Source: Dicyema japonicum (Eukaryota > Dicyemida > Rhombozoa > Dicyemidae). Taken from it: DNA of 64,000 nucleotides. Positions 48,076 through 58,929 of this stretch are shown here, piece after piece. Position numbers and translations under genes: made by a program. Under the pieces are notes generated by a model, which worked only from the letters and a program-made list of their open reading frames with translations, made no database searches and was not told the DNA's origin. Every line of letters starts with the position of its first letter. The stretch's first letter is position 1. The stretch lies in contig RDEW01000042.1 in NCBI GenBank assembly GCA_011109175.1, forward strand, positions 130,504-194,503, given 5' to 3'.

Positions 48076-49279
48076 ATGAGCCTTAAGTTAATAGTGGAAG
48101 ATTCAATAGGAACTTTGGAATCCAATAAGTGTCTAGATCCGGCGACAGAGGCTAAGAAACTGAACAATGCCATGAAGGGTTGTGGTAGTCATCAAAGTGA
48201 GAGTTAGGTACTGATGAGGAAGGCATCATTGATTTTATGAAGTTGACATCTGCTCAGAAAGTAATAGTCTCGAAAGAGTATAAAAAAATGTTTAACAAAG
48301 TATGTCTTAGTTTTAAGCCCAGGAATTGAGGGCTCACATTCACAGTGAGCTAAGTGGAGATTTCCGGGATCTCGCGGACTCTTTAATGAAGTCCAGATGT
48401 GAGCGTGCTTATGATGCAATTATCTCCGCCACCAAAGTTGGGCTGATGTGACCTATATTTAGAATTTAGGCACGAATGAGCTTTTACTAGCTACAGTTTT
48501 GATTAGCAGAACTAATAATGAAATGAAAAAGATCGTCGAAATGTACAATGAAAGTAGATTCAATGAAAATTTGGTAGAACACAAGAAATCTTTGGTGGAT
48601 CTTATAAAAAGAGAGACAAGTGGATTCCTACAAACTTTCCTTGTCCACTTGATTGAGGTTTTTATAATTTCTATGTGATTAGAACGGAAGGAAAGAACTA
48701 ACCGGTGAGCAATATGAGCAATATGTTTACACAAATATGATTGACTGTTTACTCGACCTTGATTTGGCGACTCAACAAGCAAAGAAAATGTCCGACCTAT
48801 TTTCTTCTAATAAAGAATTTGTGGACACAGAGATCTTACTCAGAATTTTTGGTGAAAATAGATTCCAACTGAGCTTATTCCTCCAAGAATTTTTACGTGT
48901 ATGACTTTTGATTCATCTAAAAGATCACCGGTAAGAATTTTATTGACGAAGGAAATCATCTGTTTGATGAAGACGGCCAATTAGCGAAAAATTTGCCTGG
49001 TATTGGTTTTCTTGCTAATCTAAGCAATGTGGGCCATCTATCCTTCTGGGTTTTTTAGTCATATCCTGCAAAAAGCGTGTAAAGGATATGGAACTAATGA
49101 AAATCTGATAAACTTCATACTACCGATACCTCTGAGGTTTTAATAATTCTGTATTTTAGTTCAATCTGTTAAACATAATGAATAAATTTAAAAAAGATAC
49201 GAAAAGAGATCTGATAGATCTCCTAAGAAGCGAAACATCTGGTGACTACTTCAAGCTGATAGAAAAAATACTAACTTAA
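48076..49279 (+). CDS. Annexin (8 exons, four repeats, one frame break)
   Basis: Calcium-dependent phospholipid-binding protein. After removing seven GT-AG introns (48185-48207, 48300-48322, 48437-48462, 48658-48682, 48899-48923, 49000-49024, 49137-49159; 23-26 nt each) the four annexin repeats appear. Repeat 1 has AMKGCGTDEEGIIDFM and HSELSGDF. Repeat 2 has ATKNLGTNELLLATVLISRT and LIKRETSGFLQ. Repeat 3 has LATQQAKKMSDLFSSNKEF without the GxGT loop. Repeat 4 has ILQKACKGYGTNENLINFI and LRSETSGDYFKLIEKI. Repeats 1, 2 and 4 keep the GxGT(D/N) calcium loop; repeat 3 seems to have lost it. One base is missing at about 49119-49123; restoring it yields TDTSEFNLLNIM and about 344 aa, normal for annexins. 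The member within the family cannot be told. Confidence 0.95.
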
Positions 49280-49345
49280 ACTAATTTAATTCTCATTCTC
49301 TAATCTGTTTTGTTCGCTTGGTTAACACTTTTTTGGGTTTTTTCT

Positions 49346-49351
49346 AATAAA
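49346..49351 (+). promoter_or_regulatory. Probable annexin polyadenylation signal
   Basis: AATAAA lies about 67 nt after the annexin stop codon. Confidence 0.5.
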
Positions 49352-50695
49352 AATAGGTTTTACTAAAAAATAGATATTTCGAGCATTAATCCACCTCAAG
49401 ACAGATATGGGCAGTTAGCATTTTCGATACCAAACCTGTCCATTAAGAATCTGGAGAAGATTAATGTCTTTCAAGCAACAGTCACTAATGCTCTCCTCGC
49501 CGTTAAGACCAACTCCTTTAGAGGAATTCGTTTGAGAACGTGAGCTTTACTGACATCTCCGAAATTCCCAAAAATACATGCTGGAAGTGAGTGGGTTATC
49601 GGAAAAAACAAAGCGAAAATTAGGCGGCTTCTAAGAAAGCCAGTATCACGTGACGGCCACGTATTATATTTAATTTTTCGATGATTCTTGGTTTGAATAA
49701 ATAAGGACAAGAGGATACATCTATCTTGAAGTGATAATACCCCCTATACTTCAGTACTTAAAAAGGTTGGACGTCTTCGCTTTCGCCTGTTTTTTGATTG
49801 ACAGATAATTTACCAGGCATATTTCTAATGATTGTGTGACTGATGCAATTATCCTAATCGGTGGGGAGGACTCAGTAATTATTAAAAAACTGTTAGAAAA
49901 ATTTAACTAGGTTAAGAATCTTCCTGTACCACATTCGGATAATAAACTTCTTGAAGGCTCCCTTGTTCCTGTACCCTTTTTCGCATTTAGATCTTTAGTA
50001 TACCATTGATTTTTGATAAGTCAGAGATAAGGACAACCTGAAAGGTTATTATTGGCATTCATTGATATTTAAAAGATTCCTTCGTGGAATACACATCCAT
50101 TGCATAATTCCCAGTAGTTGTAGGTTCAAGGCGTAGCATGTGTCCGAAAAGTTTCAATCGATCTTCGATAACTGTTTGAGACAGTTTCAGGATATTATAA
50201 TGTGAATATATTCGTCGGATGGGGAGTTTTTGTGTCCATTGATCACCAATGACGTATTTGCAGATTCTTCGTAAATTCTGTTAGTATCAATGATAGTGGG
50301 TTCAGAAGGAAGCTTATTGTATTATCAATGGTAATTGGTCCATGTGCTCTACTATTCAATGGGATTATTTTGGCTGTTTATTTAATGTCTCTATATATAT
50401 ATAATATATAGCTTCAACATCACAAAAATACAAAAGTAAAAATGCCCAATAATAAGTAAAACATAGGGCTTCCCGAACATTATCGTCACTTTCAAGACGA
50501 ATAGCCTCAATAATTTATTTCCAATTGCACTCCGATGTCGTCTAGACGACTGGAGTTTTTGGGCATATGATGGACTCATTCTTGAGATTGATAGGGTCGA
50601 AAACTTTCATAGTTACCGGTGATCAAAGGGAATTGAATGGCTGTTCCAAAGGAATTCCAAAGACCAAGGGTAACCAAACTAACTAACTCCTTGAT
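49352..50695. other. Unassigned sequence
   Basis: No gene recognised. A plus frame at 49390-49540 reads LEKINVFQATVTNALLAVKT, overlapping a 79-codon minus frame at 49471-49710. Neither is assigned. A frame at 49825-49907 contains DAIILIGGEDSVIIKKLLEK but is too short to judge. Confidence 0.35.
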
Positions 50696-50699
50696 CCTG

Positions 50700-50885
50700 A
50701 CTCGTTCCAGCGTTTCAGACTTGTCTTCAGGTAACTTAGATCATCTTGATGCCGGCCAGGCATTGGGTGTCTCCTAAGTATGGTGGATCCAATGACGCCA
50801 TCGGAGGGAAGGAAAATGATCTTTGAGCAACTAGTCACATATCACCATATGGCGCCACGCGGCCATTAAACTTCAGCTGTCAATG
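50700..50885 (-). repeat. R1 repeat fragment
   Basis: GATGCCGGCCAGGCATTGGG, GTGGATCCAATGACGCCATC and CACCATATGGCGCCACGC. It lies immediately left of a foldback made of the same family's tail. Confidence 0.75.
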
Positions 50886-50934
50886 AAAACAACTATTCCA
50901 TTCTTTCTGCTGAAGTTATTAATTTAAGTAATTA

Positions 50935-51240
50935 ATTTATTAACGCCGGATACCTTGAAAAAAAAGTTAAATCAAACAACTTATTAAGTGTATCCAGTTT
51001 CCACTTCCACAGAAACAGATGTGACCTGTCTAGGTGACGCCCAGTACCAGGCCGGTACGAAAAAGGATCATTTGCTCTTCCCCACTCCACTGGAGGGGTT
51101 TCCACAACTGCATGTAATGGACGTCTTACCTTTTATGCTGATGGACTCTGTTTCTGTAGAAGTGGAAACTTGATACACTTAATTAGTTGGTTACTTTAAC
51201 TTCTTTCTCGGTGTATCCGGGGTTAATAATAAATAAATTT
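50935..51240. mobile_element. Foldback: two inverted R1 ends around a shared core
   Basis: The left arm 50941-51019 and the right arm 51158-51236 are inverted copies (ACTTATTAAGTGTATCCAG / TTGATACACTTAATTAG and CACTTCCACAGAAACAG / CTGTTTCTGTAGAAGTG). The right half with its core matches 14560-14800. So an R1 copy has a second, inverted end, giving a roughly 300-bp structure that can form a long hairpin. No coding content. Confidence 0.82.
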
Positions 51241-51260
51241 AATTATATAAGTGACATTTT

Positions 51261-51440
51261 AATATGGTTAACCATCATTAATTTATACAGGTTGTAGTCG
51301 CCTTTTCGTTGTCATCTGTCATATATTTGTTTATATTTATTTCTTCATTATTGAAAGTGCTAAATTTAAAAAATTTTATTAAACAAGACTTTGATTCGTC
51401 AATTAATATGTTGTTTTTAATGATGAAGAAATTATGAATT
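51261..51440 (+). repeat. AT-rich repeat M, copy 2
   Basis: AATATGGTTAACCATCATT, TTTCTTCATTATTGAAAGTGC and TTTGATTCGTCAATTA match 55275-55450 directly and 20000-20225 inverted. Confidence 0.65.
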
Positions 51441-51460
51441 AATTTATTTTAATCGCTACA

Positions 51461-51781
51461 TTATTCAATTTCACAGTTTTGGGCATATACGAGTTTTCTG
51501 AATTCTGACATTAATATTTCCTTTCCAAACCTTATTGCTCGTAGAACTGGAAGTTTTGTGTTATTTTGTTGAGGACGAATCCTCGAAGCATAAGTGTCAG
51601 AAACATGTTGGACAAATTCGACGTCCGTTCGACCTGGGTTTTCTGTATTTAATTCACACAAGTCCACAAAATCTGATGAATTTATATGATTCTCAGCAAC
51701 AACAACAGCAATCCAATTAAAATTGATGAATTTATCCATTATAGTGAACTGAGTTCTAATTTTGTTAACCTCTGACTCCAT
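51461..51781 (-). CDS. Unrecognised intact 106-codon open frame
   Basis: Starts ATG at 51781 (MESEVNKIRTQFTIMDKF) and ends TAA at 51461. It contains FNWIAVVVAENHINSSDFVD, polar stretches (ELNTENPGRTDVE) and LRAIRFGKEILMSEFRKLVY. No membrane segment, zinc finger or known motif. Repeat M lies immediately downstream, so the frame may belong to that element or be a small gene next to it. The coding look (no homopolymer bias, mixed polarity) is fair but not proof. Confidence 0.4.
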   Translation of the reverse strand: MESEVNKIRTQFTIMDKFINFNWIAVVVAENHINSSDFVDLCELNTENPGRTDVEFVQHVSDTYASRIRPQQNNTKLPVLRAIRFGKEILMSEFRKLVYAQNCEIE

Positions 51782-51844
51782 AATTTACTTTCTACTCAGA
51801 TTATTTTCAAAAATATTGATTTATCACTACAATAGGATGGTCAC

Positions 51845-52260
51845 AAGTAGAACGTGGAATATTTATTTAACAACCCAAGACACGGTAGAACCAAACTAAT
51901 TATTACGTGATCCCAATTCATTCCAACACCGACTTCATTTTTGCCAAGTGTTCTTCCTTCGTGCCCCCGCATGAACTTACAGGATGACTGATTGATTTTT
52001 CAAGGCCACATTCCCGTGATCTGGAGTCTATTCTCATGTAGGCCTTCAGAGGCGCGTCGGTCAGGTACGGTGATCTACACAAATCCAACGCTTCGTTACT
52101 CTAAAAGCCCTCTTTTGCATTTCATTGATTTTCCTTAAATTTTTCCAAGATATGGACGGTCTCCACGAGGCGAATTCATATTAGAAACATGGCTCAATGT
52201 ACTCTCAATACAGCAGAGCACTGTTTTTAAGTGCATCGGCTTGTTTGAAAATCCTAATCG
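51845..52260 (-). pseudogene. Jockey/I-like LINE 3' fragment
   Basis: GACACGGTAGAACCAAACTA and ACGTGATCCCAATTCATTCC match the 3' end at 27020-27060. GTTCTTCCTTCGTGCCCCCG is the antisense of the conserved C-terminal block. The opposite end stops near 52260. Confidence 0.75.
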
Positions 52261-52449
52261 AATAAAGTCGTTATATCAACAGATAAAAGAAGGATAGTGT
52301 GAAAATTACAAATATTTATAATTTTTTATGATTAAATAATTTTTCTTTTTAGTTATATAAAATAAATTTAAAAACTAACAACTACTGGCTACTATCAAAA
52401 GTTAAAGCCCATTCTTTTGACGATCTGTAAAGAAATGTGCTCTATGACC
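52261..52449. other. Short AT-rich spacer
   Basis: Nothing recognised. Confidence 0.4.
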
Positions 52450-52885
52450 TATCTTTTTTCCTTTTTACGATAATGGATCTGATACGGTGTGAGCAGAATA
52501 AGTGATCTACTTCATATGAGTCCTGATGTTTCCACGGTGACTGGTTCAAAGATTAACTGTCTACCGGAGATATTCATATTTCTTCTTTAGCTTCTCAGTC
52601 TTTTTCTTAGCAGAGTCTGGGTTAGTGGAGTCATTGCAAGGTTTGAGGGAGAGGCTATCCACACGGGTGGTGTCATCTACCATTTTCCAATGGGAAGAGT
52701 TATTCCGTCATGTATTTTATTGGCTAAGGCTGTCCGAGAGGTTACAATTGGACAGAGAATTGGACCGCTTTTACTTCCTGCGCGATTACTCCGTTGGTTG
52801 CACTGTTTCTTTGACTCCTTCCAGCACTCCTCCGGCATGAGAGAGCGTGAAGACCTTTCGCGTTGACTATTTCTCCACATCTACA
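52450..52885 (-). pseudogene. RLE-type LINE 3' fragment
   Basis: On the minus strand NISGRQLIFEPVTVETSGLI follows a frame opened by TSRTALANKIHDGITLPIGK.  It aligns with 7395-7735 and 17290-17725. Confidence 0.65.
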
Positions 52886-53209
52886 GCGATAGATTAAGCA
52901 AACCCCAAATACATTGTGTTGTCATCCAATAGTCTCCAAAGTGAGATGCATGTTAATGCTCTGAACAAAAATAAAACAAAAAATCATACATCAGCCGCCC
53001 TTATTGCGTGGCAATTTCCTCTTGGATGGCGAGCTCAAATAATCAGTTTTACTCACGGAGATTTCCTGTTCATGTAGTTTATCCAAAATGATGGTTTTGG
53101 ACAACGAAAAACGATTTATAAAGACATTCGAATAGTTGTGTCTTTGTCCAGTCAAATTTGTATTTATTTTTTCTTAGGTGTTAACAACTCCCAGATAGAT
53201 CCAGTTCAC
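52886..53209. other. Unassigned sequence
   Basis: Nothing recognised. Confidence 0.4.
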
Positions 53210-53850
53210 GACGTTCTTACTTGCTTTCGTCATCATGGGCCCAAGTGATTTTGAAAACAAGGTCGTCTTGGAGTCGAAGACTTCGCTCGTCTCGACAACT
53301 ACAGGATGTACATGAATTTGTTGAGAGGCTGATTTATTTTCTTATTTAAAATTTTTGAAAGTACGATCTGGCCTCCCCAGCTTTTATCGCGCGGAGGCCT
53401 GGAAGTCTCGAGTTGGAAAAAAATATCGATGCAGGCCCATAACACATCAAACATTCCCCAAAGTTACCCCAGTCGAGAACTTTCCATCTCAAAGATTAAA
53501 ACTTGCTAGTTTCAGAGATGACTGGATTCCTGGTGCTTCAAGATATCGCTTCATAACCCCGTTGATGGCGGCATTCATCGTGAACAGACCACTGCTGAGA
53601 TGGCAAGAAAGCAGGTAAAGCCCTTTGCAATCCAAACAGATCCACAACGGCATGGATGAGGCTGGCACAGGCCGATCCCAAGAAAATGGATATCTCATTT
53701 CGGAGGACTTCCTATTACAGAAGAGAACCAATTGAAGATGATGAAAACGCGTCTAGTCTAGCACCGCACTGGAGGGAAGCAACTGACAGAATACCAGCCC
53801 GACGGTGCAAGTTGTTTGTTTCAAAAACGTTCGATTAAATAGTCTTGTAA
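53210..53850 (-). pseudogene. RLE-type LINE C-terminus
   Basis: On the minus strand in order: GIGLCQPHPCRCGSV (first cysteines of the CCHC motif), DCKGLYLLSCHLSSGLF, NAAINGVMKRYLEAPGIQSS and, at 53250-53305, VHPVVVETSEVFDSKTTLFS. These match CVPHPCRCGILIDCYGLHPL, HKALNEIVRRAMDAAGYSAI and VPLAMETTG of the element at 62160-63452. The endonuclease motif between them is degraded. Confidence 0.78.
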
Positions 53851-54439
53851 GAAATGTTGGTCCACTTCTTCTATCTGCGTGGATTAAGTGGGGCTTCTTC
53901 AAAAGCTACCTACCAACTCCAGTCTATCAGCAATTTTGTCGTCCAGAGCGGATTTCTGGAGGAATACTCTTTATGAGAAACACGCTTTTTGATAAATAAG
54001 ATAGGAAGATATGGCAAGGAAACGTCCAAACTGAAGTTATATTTTTAATTACTTAAGGTTTCGATTCAAAAAGAATATTTAACAAATCCTTCATTTCTTT
54101 TGCAAAAATTCTAACATCCATGTAGCCATTGTAGAATAATTGTCTAGCAATTTTGTTAACGTTAAAAATATAAAATTCATTGAAAAACCTTAAAAATAAT
54201 TGATGTTTTAATTCTCTTCGATATATAGGGTTTCCGGACCATTAAACGTGACTCTCCCGACCAATAGGGTCATCTTCCCTATCAATAGCGTCACTTAAGT
54301 AATAAAGTTGGATAATGGTAAATATATTTTTTTGAAAAAATGTCTTAAATGAAATGTAAAGAACACAAAACTATTTTTTATTTAAAAAATCAATATGGAT
54401 TTCCTAATCTGCATGAACCAAAAAACGGGCCATGCGAAT
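53851..54439. other. Unassigned sequence
   Basis: No gene recognised. A short plus frame at 53805-53999 has no known motif. Confidence 0.4.
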
Positions 54440-54560
54440 ACAACGATCTAGTTTTACGGCCGAGATGTGCTTGTGTGGGTTCAAGGAAACAACGTCGCTC
54501 CAAGTTGAAGTTTTGGTTGGAGGTTGAATCACGTGCACATAATGATCATTTCTGACGAAT
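54440..54560 (+). pseudogene. LINE C-terminal scrap
   Basis: RPRCACVGSRKQRRSKLKF corresponds to the RACVGSREEHRAKLRV end of the Jockey/I-like subfamily. Nothing else of the element is recognisable. Confidence 0.6.
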
Positions 54561-55274
54561 TGAGAAAATTGATAATTGAACAGAAGTGGTAATGCCAGTA
54601 AACCATTTCACCAAAGATGAATGAACTATTGTTTCAGGTGTGTTAGCTTGGTCTTTAGAATTTTTCATTCATTCAATATGGGGGATGATAAATTGAAAGG
54701 AACATTATACAGAGGGATCAGTTCTGAGTGGGTACCAAAATACAAAGGTATATCAAATGAAGTTTCGAATAAAATGGGTACTTTTGGACGAGACTGGTAC
54801 AAAAGGTGGTTGCCGTTGTAACAAAAAGGTTAGGGTTAGGGTGAATAGAAAACTGAGTTCATCACATTTAAACGAGAAAGCTAAGTAACAATTAAGATAT
54901 AAAAATAGCAAAAAAAGTCACATCATTTGCTAGGTGACCGAGAAAAAAGTTTAAACAAAGAAAAGGTTATGAACAATAACACCGGGGAGACAGAATCTCA
55001 AGATCCAGTAAAAAGTAAAGTTATGTAATGCCTTCTCCCTACCCAGCCCTACACTCGGGGACATGGACTAAATCAACATGCTGATAACTTGGCCCAGTGT
55101 GGTGAAGTTAATAAAGATTAAAGGATGGCCTAGACTGATACAATGACTCAATCAGAAGATTGGTTCACAATCATAATGGGTAACTCCCATAGCATACTCA
55201 ATGCCTACAAGTCTTAATGGAGATTTCTTAACAATGTTGACACTAATAATTAATTATATTTATTAAATTACAAT
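54561..55274. other. Unassigned sequence
   Basis: No gene seen. GGTTAGGGTTAGGG at 54828-54842 gives two telomere-like units, too few to mean more. Confidence 0.4.
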
Positions 55275-55450
55275 TTATATTTAATATGATAAACCATTAT
55301 TTATTATACACGTTATAATCGCTCTAGTTGTTGTACTGCTTATATTTATATTTCTTCATTATTGAAAGTGCAGGGTTTATCAATTTTTTATTAAATAAAT
55401 CTTTGATTCATCAATTATGTTGCTTTTAATTATGAATTAATGCTGCTTTA
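55275..55450 (+). repeat. AT-rich repeat M, copy 3
   Basis: AATATGATAAACCATTATT, TTTCTTCATTATTGAAAGTGC and CTTTGATTCATCAATTATG match 51261-51440. Confidence 0.65.
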
Positions 55451-55839
55451 TTGACATATTTTCCTCGATTCTTCTTACTTTGGTATTTTGCAGGCAGATA
55501 GTAATGTTGTATTGTTTCAGATCCTGTCAGAGTGACCGACGACTTTATTCCTCGAACGTTGAAGGATGCTCAGAAACCGTATTGTCTAATTTTATGCTCT
55601 CTATATGTTGTCTTATCCATGGCATCCTGCTTTGACTCCTGGTTCACGACATTCTTGTTTACCTTATTAACGTAAAGTCTCTTTGATAGGGTGGTGATGA
55701 GTGCTTTTGTATATTCCATATTTACAATTCCGGGCATCTTAATTTGCTGGCTTTCTATTGTGAAAAGTTATCTTTGTTTTGTCCAATCAACATATTTTTT
55801 GACGATCAAGACTGTGAATTATATCAACTTGAGCTTCTT
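55451..55839. other. Unassigned sequence
   Basis: Nothing recognised. Confidence 0.4.
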
Positions 55840-55965
55840 GATGCAGGCCAGGCATTGGGGCCTCCAAGTAAGGTTGATCCAATGACGTCATCGGAAGGAA
55901 AATAATTATTGATCATCTAACCACATAGGACCCAGGCTACTGTCGGAATAGCAGAGAAATTGGTT
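55840..55965 (-). repeat. R1 repeat fragment
   Basis: TGATGCAGGCCAGGCATTGG, GTTGATCCAATGACGTCATC and CTAACCACATAGGACC match 50755-50860. Confidence 0.65.
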
Positions 55966-56279
55966 AGTTTGACCATTATTGTTCTTTGGGAAATTATCTT
56001 GAAGTTTGATATTGAAATTCCATAATAGTCGATTGAATCAACGTTGCTAGAAATACAGGAGTTTTTATGTACACATAAGAATAATCCTATTTATGGGCTG
56101 TCAAGAATTTTTATGGATTAAAGGTCTTCCTGGCTATAAAATCGTGAAAGATGACATATTTTTCTTATTAAAGTCCTCATATAATACGGTTGTCCTATTT
56201 TTTTACTACAAACACACAAAATAATGACACTCTATCATCGAAATTATGTAATGTGACGTCATCGATGTCGTGTTCTTAG
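55966..56279. other. Unassigned AT-rich sequence
   Basis: Nothing recognised. Confidence 0.4.
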
Positions 56280-56450
56280 CCTGTACAGTTAATTGAGTAT
56301 TAGACAATGGAAAGTCTTGTGTTATCATCAAGGAAACTCCCAACAACGTCCAACAGTGTTTTTCTGTTGACAATGTCAAACGCGGTAGACATGTCCACTA
56401 CTTGAATTTCAAAATCTCTCTTGTATCGTTGACACGTGGAACATATTAAC
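56280..56450 (-). pseudogene. Reverse transcriptase fragment
   Basis: Minus strand reads QRYKRDFEIQVVDMSTAFDI then VNRKTLLDVVGSFLDDNTRL, the RT block with the first catalytic aspartate. It is related to 19290-19590. Confidence 0.7.
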
Positions 56451-56616
56451 TTAAAACCTTATTTTAATTCAAAGCAACAACTTGAGAAACTTTTTCCTCG
56501 TGTTGAATATATGGATATTTCTTTTTCGATTATGTGGGAGCAGAGAACTACATAGAGCCGCAGACTTCATTGTCAATGTCAAAATACAAATTAATCAATT
56601 ATTACATTTTATTTAA

Positions 56617-57275
56617 CACCCAAGACCACGGTAAAAATAAAACTATCATGTGATCCCGATGCATTCCTCCAAAATCCTCATTCTTTCCCCGTGCTCCTCC
56701 CTCGTATTCACACAAGCTCGTACTGGGGTGCTGACTGTATTTGCAGGGACACCTTCCCGCATATCGGAGTTTTGTTTAATGAAGGCCTCCGAAGTAGTCG
56801 GTCCTAATCTGTGTCTCCCACAAGACCACCACTCTGTCATTCTGAAAGCATTTTTTGAACGTCTTCGATTTTTTAATTTTCGTCCATGATAATGAAGGTC
56901 AACACGAAGCACACGCGTACGAGAAGCATGTTTCTATGTATTGTTTGTAATTGTTCATCAAGACTGGGTGTCTTCCATAATCCAGATAAACATTTTAATA
57001 CATTGATCCTCTTCTCGCACTTCAAAACAATGTTTGCCACGTGTAGTGACAAAAACAATGAATTACACATTTTCAAAAATAACCTTGCATAGTCTGCAGA
57101 AAATTGTGTTCCTTGTCAAACGCTGTGCTGCACACCACTTTATGCATTCCTCGAGACTCTGTGTACCCATCAGAAGCTTCAACAGGGAGAGTCGTTCGGC
57201 TTGAATGTCAGCACTACTCATTATTTCTTTTTGTGGAATTATGCTCTTGCTACCAGCTCGCACCATGTTATTCAA
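56617..57275 (-). pseudogene. Jockey/I-like LINE 3' part
   Basis: From the 5' side on the minus strand: SLEECIKWCAAQRLTRNTIF (57063-57275), LHVANIVLKCEKRINVLKCL, SGLWKT, and at the end RACVNTREEHGERMRILEEC and IGIT (stop near 56647). The tail GGGATCACATGAT...CCGTGGTCTTGG follows at 56617-56660. It shares the IVLKCEKRINVLK block with 27380-27450. Confidence 0.82.
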
Positions 57276-57559
57276 GTTTATTCAAATATAAAAGAGAAAG
57301 TTACTCTAAATATGATATAATTATTTATTTTCTTGAAAAAATATAGCTCATTGCAACATTACCAATACGATAATTTCGCCAACGATCGAGGTTCGAGAAT
57401 TCAATGTTGATTGAGATGGCTTCCAAGCTCTGACAAGATTGCCCTTAGTAGAAAACCTTTGGTGACATTTCCGACCCCTGAATTCTAGATAGAGACTAAA
57501 CTGTGCCCAAGTGCAGAATATTTAACCATCTTCTTCCGTTCGGCAGAGTTAGTGACGGA
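57276..57559. other. Unassigned AT-rich spacer
   Basis: Nothing recognised. Confidence 0.4.
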
Positions 57560-58528
57560 ACTTTCTGAGTTCGTTTTGCAATATATTCTTTAAGGAAAAG
57601 GTGTCAAAACAGGTACATTCCAAATAAAGGAGCGTGTTTTGCGGATAATCAGGTTTAAATTAAGGTCAACTTCCAAGAGCCTAACATACGTACCAACGTA
57701 TTGGCTAAAGCTCTTACAAGGTCGAGTTGACAGATGTCTGTGAACCTGTCTTATGAACATTAAAATGTGGCTGTTCAACATTTTGACAGATCAATTGATT
57801 ACCATTGTTAATAATTGAAATTTTAGGTTTAGAATATCTGTTCAGCCCATGAAAAGGACATTGAAGAGGTTGAAGTATGCCGTCCTCCTGGATGATTTAA
57901 CGTTTCTGAGTTGTCAGTTCACCCCTTATATGTCACCCCAATATCATTTTGTGTAGCCGAGAATTTCTAAGCATTCGTCCAAGAAATCAAAGACTTCATG
58001 AGATGCATAATATTTTTCGAGTAAACCGCTTCAGTGAAGAATTTCCATACTCGGTGTCCTATAGATATTACAATTTTCTGAGGTATTCTAGAACCTCTTC
58101 ATTTTCTAATACCATTCCGACACTCATCATCGATCTCAAAGTTGTTCGCTTACCCCTAACAGTCCCTGAAGAAAAAGGTGTGATAATAATATCGTTTTTT
58201 TTAGTTGCAGATTTGATAAACCAACTTTTAATGGTTTGACCAATAAAATCGAGGTCACCAGAATGTCCCTGTAACTTTGTATCATCAATATAACTTATTA
58301 TTTACATTTTCGAAGTTTCTTCGTATTTGCAACAGTAGGCCACGCATGCATCCTAGACACACAGAGTTACTCTCGGTCTTTTACGAAGACTTTCCATGAC
58401 TATATTTGTTTGGGGGTAATGTCCATCCTCGACAAAATGCGTTTTTGTGCGCAAGTTGAAGAAATTTCTGACGAGTGAATTATCAATACAACATGGACTT
58501 TCTCCTAACATGGTGTCATTGTTACTAA
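57560..58528 (-). pseudogene. Reverse transcriptase fragment with YIDD site, class uncertain
   Basis: Minus strand: LRTKTHFVEDGHYPQTNIVM near 58440-58500, IISYIDDTKLQGHSGDLDFI then GQTIKSWFIKSATKKND around 58190-58290, and KRTTLRSMMSVGMVLENEEV to 58045. The YIDD tetrad followed by a helix-loop pattern fits an RT palm. The downstream frame reads KPISIINNGNQLICQNVEQP-like sequence to about 57780, with many stops. A SINE (58543-58861) split it from whatever lies to the right. Confidence 0.55.
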
Positions 58529-58542
58529 CTTTGCACGGTATT
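58529..58542. repeat. SINE target-site duplication, left copy
   Basis: CTTTGCACGGTATT, repeated at 58862-58875. Confidence 0.92.
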
Positions 58543-58861
58543 AATAATAATAACAGCCTTTTTCACGGAGCCGTGGTATTAGCTCCGCATAGGCAGGACA
58601 CACACTTTATTTAAGAACAGTTAATTTTAACTAATCGTAGAACCAAGGAATGATCTTCACTTCTTTTTTTTTCTTTTTCTTGTGTGAGTGTCCTTTCTAG
58701 ACAATCCAGTTCCGCAGTGAGTATTCACTGATGACGGCGTCACTCGTCAAACCCTTTCCGCATCGTAGATGCGTGGAACCTTCCACCAGGTGAACAGCAG
58801 CGAGATTCGAACCCGTAGCCTAAGCCACTTAAGCCCGACACCTAACCACTAAGCCACCCGG
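58543..58861 (-). mobile_element. SINE family 1, full-length copy with tRNA head
   Basis: On the minus strand it starts AGCCGGGTGGCTTAGTGGTT, an A-box region (TGGCTTAGTGG), followed by GGGTTCGAATCTC as B box about 40 bases on. The body contains GGTTCCACGCATC, TTTGACGAGTGACGCCGTC, CTGGATTGTCTAGAAAGGAC, an AAGAAAAAG run and ATTAGTTAAAATTAACTG. The 3' end is a hairpin CGGAGC...GCTCCG followed by a TTATTATTATTAA tail. A perfect 14-bp target duplication brackets its 319 bp. It is the reference copy for the family (others at 28685, 31545, 40931 and 46725) and looks the youngest. Confidence 0.95.
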
Positions 58862-58875
58862 CTTTGCACGGTATT
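58862..58875. repeat. SINE target-site duplication, right copy
   Basis: CTTTGCACGGTATT, identical to 58529-58542. Confidence 0.92.
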
Positions 58876-58929
58876 GTTGTGATTATTTATTTTAAATTTT
58901 TTTAATTTTTTATTAAAAAACAATTATTT

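Noticed and set aside
53355-53838. A plus-strand host gene (open frames of 87 and 60 codons)
   Set aside because: The minus strand carries the RLE-LINE motifs HPCRCG, GLYLLSCH and VVVETS in the correct order.
54828-54842. Interstitial telomere repeat
   Set aside because: Only about two TTAGGG units; chance is sufficient.
58795-58861. A tRNA gene on the minus strand
   Set aside because: A and B boxes are present but it continues into a SINE body with a target duplication; the arms do not form a regular cloverleaf.
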